From Armatimonadota bacterium (lineage in GTDB: Bacteria; Armatimonadota; Fimbriimonadia; Fimbriimonadales; Fimbriimonadaceae): a stretch of 64,000 nt of DNA. The translations under genes were made by a program, and so were the position numbers. The notes under the pieces are model-generated. The model saw nothing but the letters and a program-made list of their open reading frames with translations, did not search any database and had not been told where the DNA came from. Below are positions 59,616 to 64,000 of the stretch, piece after piece. The DNA is taken from positions 186,001 to 250,000 of the forward strand of contig WGMG01000006.1 of the NCBI GenBank assembly GCA_016125185.1. The letters run 5' to 3'. Each line of letters starts with the position of its first letter. The first letter of the stretch is position 1.

Positions 59616-60157
59616 TCATTCCAGGCTTTTTGATTTCTTGGCTCACTTTTCCGGGCGTGATCGTCCACGAACTCGCCCACGCCATTTTCTGCCGACTTTA
59701 CGGCGTAGCCATCTACGAGGTCAAGTTCTTCCGCTTTGCGGTTGGGTTGCGTCAGCCCGTCGGTTATGTTATCCATGAGGGAGCGAAGAAGGCCAGCCAG
59801 AACCTGATGATCAGCATCGGGCCGTTCTTTGTAAACACGATCATCGGCGGCATCATTGGGGCTCCGGCCGCCATTCCCGTCTTCAAACTTGGTAGTTTTG
59901 ACCCGCTCGATCTTCTGCTGATCTGGCTCGGCGTCTCGATTGCGATGCACGCCTTTCCCAGCACCGGCGATGCGGCGTCGATCCGCAAGGCTCTGAAGCA
60001 CCCAGATACTCCGACTGCGACGAAGATTTGGGCGACGCCGATCGTTGGGCTGATCTACCTAGGCGCGCTAGGTTCGATGTTTTGGCTCGACGTGCTTTAT
60101 GGAGTTGCGGTGGTGGGTCTCATCCCGCTCGGAATCGTCTATCTGTTCTCGCACTAG
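59612..60157 (+). CDS. Membrane metalloprotease-like protein (HExxH)
   Basis: This 181-residue protein has four or so membrane helices. A zinc motif sits in the first (VHELAHAIFC). The later segment SIGPFFVNTIIGGIIG resembles the second half-site of site-2 proteases, but the usual NxxPxxxxDG motif is absent. It starts at TTG, overlapping the TPR-like gene's stop. It may cut membrane proteins or be a non-catalytic relative. Confidence 0.75.
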   Translation: MIIPGFLISWLTFPGVIVHELAHAIFCRLYGVAIYEVKFFRFAVGLRQPVGYVIHEGAKKASQNLMISIGPFFVNTIIGGIIGAPAAIPVFKLGSFDPLDLLLIWLGVSIAMHAFPSTGDAASIRKALKHPDTPTATKIWATPIVGLIYLGALGSMFWLDVLYGVAVVGLIPLGIVYLFSH

Positions 60158-60313
60158 ATGCCGTCGTAGGCGTGCTTGCGACGCCACGGGCGGCCGTCGA
60201 CGAGGAGTCCCAGGACAGTTGGGGCCGGTTTGTTACACAAGAGTTCGATGCGAAGATGACGGGCGAAATCGTAGGAAGCTGTATGGAGAAAGTCTTGATG
60301 CGTACTAAAGATA

Positions 60314-61465
60314 TTAATCTCCCTGTTCTCCTTCTTTTTGAAGTTGGGCGGACCGTTGTTCAATGAACTTTCTCTCTTTCTCCTCAGCAATCCTCATGAG
60401 CTCACCAAGTCTCTCTCTTATTAGATCAATTGATGTTAAGTCCTTACGACCTTCTTTTGTGTTGGTTTGCTTAAAGTTGCTTCGAACGAGTGAACGTATC
60501 TCCTCATTGCTGAAGGTTTCGACTTTGAACCCACTACCATTGCTTGGCCTGAACGTTCGCGAAATGTTTTGTAGTTCCGCTTTGAATTGATTTCCTGAAA
60601 GAAATAAGGTTCCGTCAAGTACTCCGGTTTCTGCCATCCGTTTGTGAAACCGGTCATTCGAAACAAAGATGTGGGTAAAAGGACAGTATTCAAGGTAATT
60701 CAAATCCAGGACGTGGGTTGGTTGAGATGAACTGTGCTTGCTTCTAACTAATATCAAGTAGCTGAGGTGTAATTTCAAAACGAAATAGGCATATGGGCTA
60801 AGGATCCTGATCGAATAACCAGCGTGGTCAGCGAACCTTTCTAAGATGACGGATACTTGCTCACGATTACCTCCAGCGATTGTCAAAAGATATGCGAGCC
60901 AAGTACTCTTAAGTGATGGCTTATTTGCATACTGCTCTGCTACACCATGAATCTTTCTCTTATCCTTTACGAACTCTATTATGATCCGTTCTTTACGAAC
61001 AAGCTCTTCTAGGGCGAGAGCTTGTTCGTCCTGGAACGTAATCCTCCACAGTTTGGATAGTTCTTGCTCAGATTTTAGAAACTGGCCCTGTTCCCAGTAC
61101 AGTAAGGCAAGCTCGATAGGGTGTCCACCAACAAAGTCGCCTCTAACACCATCTTCGTCGTAGTAGGTTTGCTGATGATCTACGACTGGACGCCTGCTTC
61201 CACTATAGTCCCGTCCCATTAGGGAGTTTAGGATCAGGCCCCTTGATTCTGCGTTATAGATGCCATGCAGTGATTGAAGTTTTTCACAAAGACTACCCAT
61301 TGAGATAGTCTTTTCACCTCCCAGCTTATCAAGGTCTGCAAGGATTTCGGCTGGTAGTATAGGGCAGACAATGGGGCTGAAGCAACAGCTACAAACAAAA
61401 ACCTCGTCTTTCGAAAGCATTTGGAATGCCGATTTGTCGAGCACCACAAACAGACCGTTGAACAT
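60314..61465 (-). CDS. Unknown protein with PIN-like features, low GC
   Basis: This protein of 383 residues is coded by DNA with visibly lower GC content than its neighbours. The N-terminus (MFNGLFVVLDKSAFQMLSKD, then CPILPAEILADLDK) and residues about 260-290 (DLNYLEYCPFTHIFVSNDRF) resemble the ends of PIN-like nuclease domains. Acidic residues are at plausible catalytic positions. The C-terminal 80 residues are charged helices. The gap 60158-60313 on its downstream side holds a stretch of coding-like but broken sequence. I suggest a horizontally acquired nuclease-like gene of unknown role. Confidence 0.6.
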   Translation of the reverse strand: MFNGLFVVLDKSAFQMLSKDEVFVCSCCFSPIVCPILPAEILADLDKLGGEKTISMGSLCEKLQSLHGIYNAESRGLILNSLMGRDYSGSRRPVVDHQQTYYDEDGVRGDFVGGHPIELALLYWEQGQFLKSEQELSKLWRITFQDEQALALEELVRKERIIIEFVKDKRKIHGVAEQYANKPSLKSTWLAYLLTIAGGNREQVSVILERFADHAGYSIRILSPYAYFVLKLHLSYLILVRSKHSSSQPTHVLDLNYLEYCPFTHIFVSNDRFHKRMAETGVLDGTLFLSGNQFKAELQNISRTFRPSNGSGFKVETFSNEEIRSLVRSNFKQTNTKEGRKDLTSIDLIRERLGELMRIAEEKERKFIEQRSAQLQKEGEQGD

Positions 61466-61486
61466 TTGACTACGTTATTAGGATAT

Positions 61487-62698
61487 TCAATACAATTCGC
61501 ACGGCATTCCAAGTTCTTCAATGTGCGAAATTAGCGCGTCGGCGTGTTCCTTATCTCGGGTCTCGGCCACGCATGAGATCGTGACTCGGCTGAAGTTGGG
61601 TTTGCCAAACGTTCGCTCGTGACTGATCTGCTTCACGCTCGCCTTCATCTCGGCGATGGCGTGCGTTAGCTTCTCAAGGCCGCCTGGACGGTCCGAAATC
61701 TCGCACCGAAAACGCACCAAACGCCAGTCGCACCGCAGGCCGTAGTTGATGACTCGGCCGAGCACGGACGGGTCGATGTTGCCGCCACAAAGAACCAGCA
61801 CGACCTTCTTACCCTTCAGATCGTCGAGCTTGCCGGCGATCATCGCCGCAAGTGGCGCGGCGCCTGCACCCTCTACAACGCCCTTTTCAACTTCGACGGC
61901 GCGCAGAATCGCGAGGGCAATATCCCGCTCGGTCACCGTCACCACGCGGTCGATGTGCTGGCGTGCCAACTCGAAGGCGTTCGAGCCGACACACGGAACG
62001 GCCAGACCGTCACCCAGTGTGTCTTCCATCTCGATAAGGATTGGCTGTCCGTACTGCACGGCTGCGGAATAGGAAGCGGCGTATTCCGGCTCGACACCGA
62101 TGACCTGGACCTCGGGCTTTCGCGTCTTGACTGCCAAAGACAGACCGGCGATGAGTCCTGCACCGCCGATCGGTAAGACGATAGCGTCGACATCCGGGAT
62201 TTGGTCGAGGATTTCCAGACCCAACGTTCCGGCTCCGGCGATGACGTCGATCCCGTCGAAGCCGTGTACATAGGTCATGCCGTCGCGTTCGACATACTCG
62301 TCGGCCCTTTGCTTAGCCTCGGCGATGTTGTTGCCAAAAAGCTCGACTTGCGCGCCAAATTGTCGACACCGCTCTTGCTTCACCATCGGGGCGGTGACGG
62401 GCATTACCACCCGAATCGGGATGCCCAACTGTTGGCCGTGGAAGGCGATTGCCAGAGCGTGATTACCGGCCGATGCAGCCACCGCGCCCCGCTTTCGCTG
62501 GTCGTCGCTCAGGAGCATCAGCGCATTGCGTCCGCCTCGCTCCTTGAACGAACCCGTCTCCTGTAGGTACTCCATTTTGTTATAGATTTCGCATCCAAAC
62601 ATCGAACTAAGAATGCGAGAATGGCGACACGGAGTGACGGTGATTCCCGGAAAGATCCGCTCCTTTGCGGCAAGAATTTCCTCGAAAGTTGGCCTCAT
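61487..62698 (-). CDS. ilvA: Threonine ammonia-lyase
   Basis: This enzyme of 403 residues turns threonine into 2-oxobutanoate. The PLP lysine is in GSFKERGGRNAL, the phosphate loop is GGAGLIAG and the C-terminal serine-type motif is VLCGGNID. The last 80 residues are an ACT domain (RFRCEISDRPGGLEKLTHAI) that probably gives allosteric control. Both biosynthetic and catabolic types have this length. The start is the ATG at 62698; the frame is open farther upstream only as a shadow of the rhamnosidase gene. Confidence 0.95.
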   Translation of the reverse strand: MRPTFEEILAAKERIFPGITVTPCRHSRILSSMFGCEIYNKMEYLQETGSFKERGGRNALMLLSDDQRKRGAVAASAGNHALAIAFHGQQLGIPIRVVMPVTAPMVKQERCRQFGAQVELFGNNIAEAKQRADEYVERDGMTYVHGFDGIDVIAGAGTLGLEILDQIPDVDAIVLPIGGAGLIAGLSLAVKTRKPEVQVIGVEPEYAASYSAAVQYGQPILIEMEDTLGDGLAVPCVGSNAFELARQHIDRVVTVTERDIALAILRAVEVEKGVVEGAGAAPLAAMIAGKLDDLKGKKVVLVLCGGNIDPSVLGRVINYGLRCDWRLVRFRCEISDRPGGLEKLTHAIAEMKASVKQISHERTFGKPNFSRVTISCVAETRDKEHADALISHIEELGMPCELY

Positions 62699-62734
62699 GG
62701 CAATTCGTAAGAGTTTACAGGTTAAGCTAGCGGA

Positions 62735-64000
62735 ATGTCGCAGGTAACCCGGGTCGTCTTGTCGGAAGACCCTTTTTCTGCCAGCCGGACCGATTCGCCG
62801 TGGAATCGCGGGCGACTCGATGCCAAGTTCATCGCCCACCCTGCCTCGGCGAACCGCCCATTCTTTGCGATTTACACACTCGCTCTCGACCTGAAGGAGG
62901 ACTTGAAGACTCGGATCCACGTCACCGCCGATGAACGGTACCAACTCTTCCTCGATGGCGATCTCGTGGCGCGTGGGAGCGAGCGCGGCGACAATGAGCA
63001 TTGGTTTTACGAGAGCTATGACCTGGACCTGTCGGCTGGTGACCACCATCTTTCGGCCCTCGTGTGGTCCCTTGGAAACGATCATGCGCCTCTCGCGCAG
63101 GCAATGGTTGAGCACGGCTTTCTCTGTGTGGCCGACGACACAAACCTCAAGGCACAGTTGACCACCGGTCATGCCGCCTGGAAATGTGCTGAGGTCAAAG
63201 GGATCGAGATTGTGCCGCATTCGACGACTTATGGGGTTGGCGACCGCTTTCGATTCCTGGGCGGCCAGTTCTCGCTTTCGGCCTTGGAGGGCCGCGGCGA
63301 GCTTGTCGAACCGACGAAGTCCGAGACTCCGACACTTCCTGAAGCTGTCGATCTAAACCCCATCCGAATTCTTCGTCCGGCCTCGCTTCCGGCGATGTTC
63401 TATCGCGACTGGAAGACCTTCAAGATTCGCCACATAGGCTACTGCGAAAGCGCCGATACCGCCAGCGTCACGATCAAGAAGGAGAACGATTCTCCCAGTC
63501 AGTACCCGCGATGGCAAGATCTTCTTGATGGAAAGGACCTTACGATTCCACCGAACCAGAAGGTTCGATGCATCGTCGATCTGGATAACTATGCGTGCGC
63601 ATATTGGTATTTAACGACATCAGGAGGACAGGGCTCCAAGGTTCGGATTCATTTCCAGGAAGCACTGATCAAGAACTTTGACGATGGCGATCGCGGCAAT
63701 CGAGACGAGGTTGAGGGCGGCCATTTTGTGATGATGTGGTCACGCGCGCTCGGGTTCGGCGACGAGATCGTGCCCGGTGGCGGCAAAGAAGAGAAGTATT
63801 CGACGTTCTGGTGGGTGTCCGGCCGCTACATGGAGATCTATGTGGAGACCGGCGACCATCCGCTGATTCTGTCCGGCTTCCGCTTGGAAGAGACTCACTA
63901 CCCGGTGATCCCGCCAACTCCGCCGTTCCATTGTTCGGATGAGAAGCTGAATAAGATCGTGGACATCTGCATTCGGACCCTGCAGATGGATGCGCATGAG
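62735..64000 (+). CDS. GH78 alpha-L-rhamnosidase, N-terminal part
   Basis: The first 422 codons of a plus-strand gene run to the right edge of the window. The start is the ATG at 62735, following AGCGGA. The translation contains a beta-sandwich N-terminal domain (TADERYQLFLDGDLVARGSE), then a middle domain with GQGSKVRIHFQEALIKN, and it ends in CSDEKLNKIVDICIRTLQMD, just before the catalytic barrel of family GH78. It should release rhamnose from plant or bacterial polysaccharides. There is no signal peptide, so it may act in the cytoplasm on imported oligosaccharides. Confidence 0.88.
   Translation, partial: MSQVTRVVLSEDPFSASRTDSPWNRGRLDAKFIAHPASANRPFFAIYTLALDLKEDLKTRIHVTADERYQLFLDGDLVARGSERGDNEHWFYESYDLDLSAGDHHLSALVWSLGNDHAPLAQAMVEHGFLCVADDTNLKAQLTTGHAAWKCAEVKGIEIVPHSTTYGVGDRFRFLGGQFSLSALEGRGELVEPTKSETPTLPEAVDLNPIRILRPASLPAMFYRDWKTFKIRHIGYCESADTASVTIKKENDSPSQYPRWQDLLDGKDLTIPPNQKVRCIVDLDNYACAYWYLTTSGGQGSKVRIHFQEALIKNFDDGDRGNRDEVEGGHFVMMWSRALGFGDEIVPGGGKEEKYSTFWWVSGRYMEIYVETGDHPLILSGFRLEETHYPVIPPTPPFHCSDEKLNKIVDICIRTLQMDAHE

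Noticed and set aside
62699-63220. N-terminal extension of threonine ammonia-lyase, suggesting a fusion protein
   Set aside because: It runs antisense through the GH78 gene, whose plus-strand translation has clear family motifs. The ATG at 62698 starts the lyase at the normal residue.
1-64000. CRISPR arrays, rRNA and tRNA genes
   Set aside because: No regularly spaced direct repeats or conserved rRNA segments were seen, and no cloverleaf with a GGTTCGA-type T arm was found in the gaps.

Overview
This 64 kb window is a dense, roughly 58% GC chromosomal segment of a Gram-negative-type heterotrophic bacterium. The mix of genes suggests the phylum Armatimonadota (a Fimbriimonadia-like lineage). 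It contains PEP-CTERM anchored secreted proteins, many small zinc-ribbon and TPR membrane proteins, a flagellar rod gene, ECF sigma factors and frequent GTG/TTG starts. That placement is an inference from gene style; no rRNA or other phylogenetic marker was tested. No rRNA, tRNA, CRISPR array, prophage or intact insertion sequence was seen.

Layout: 1-1.9 kb holds the start of flgB, an unknown anchored protein and an ECF sigma factor. 2-8.5 kb (minus) holds gyrA, a degenerate McsB-like arginine kinase coupled to sucC, and a secreted subtilisin. 8.7-13.7 kb (plus) is an ABC exporter with a TPR partner, followed by a CocE-type hydrolase. 14-16.7 kb has a PEP-CTERM choice-of-anchor A protein, a 600-bp non-coding stretch with terminators and REP-like repeats, and an MFS transporter. 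16.8-20 kb is an operon of a zinc-ribbon/TPR membrane protein, a TPR exported protein and a PilZ c-di-GMP effector. 20-24.7 kb has unknown exported proteins, a HEAT-repeat protein and a family of small paralogues. 24.8-34 kb holds pyruvate phosphate dikinase, an aspartic protease-PDZ protein, a ThuA/3-keto-disaccharide hydrolase fusion, mutY (no canonical start) and a glycosyltransferase. 34-44 kb has two penicillin-binding-like serine hydrolases, an AraC regulator, a polysaccharide deacetylase, an ECF sigma/anti-sigma pair, a SPOUT methyltransferase, an ankyrin protein and a lipoprotein lacking a normal start.

The most striking locus is 45.7-49.8 kb on the minus strand. It is a tightly coupled operon of a tetraether-synthase-like radical SAM enzyme, an Lgt-like diacylglyceryl transferase with altered signature residues, six tandem zinc-ribbon membrane mini-proteins and one further membrane mini-protein. 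Most junctions overlap by four bases. I propose it as a lipid- or lipoprotein-modification system of unknown product.

From 50 to 64 kb are a SPFH/flotillin-like protein with four N-terminal repeats, tandem GNAT acetyltransferases, a secreted thioredoxin, a Tat-exported sugar isomerase-like protein, a GH16-CBM6 glucanase whose upstream region carries two perfect LacI-type operators, icd, a membrane zincin, a low-GC PIN-like gene, threonine ammonia-lyase, and the start of a GH78 alpha-L-rhamnosidase. Together these genes point to extracellular polysaccharide degradation combined with core carbon metabolism (icd, sucC, ppdK).
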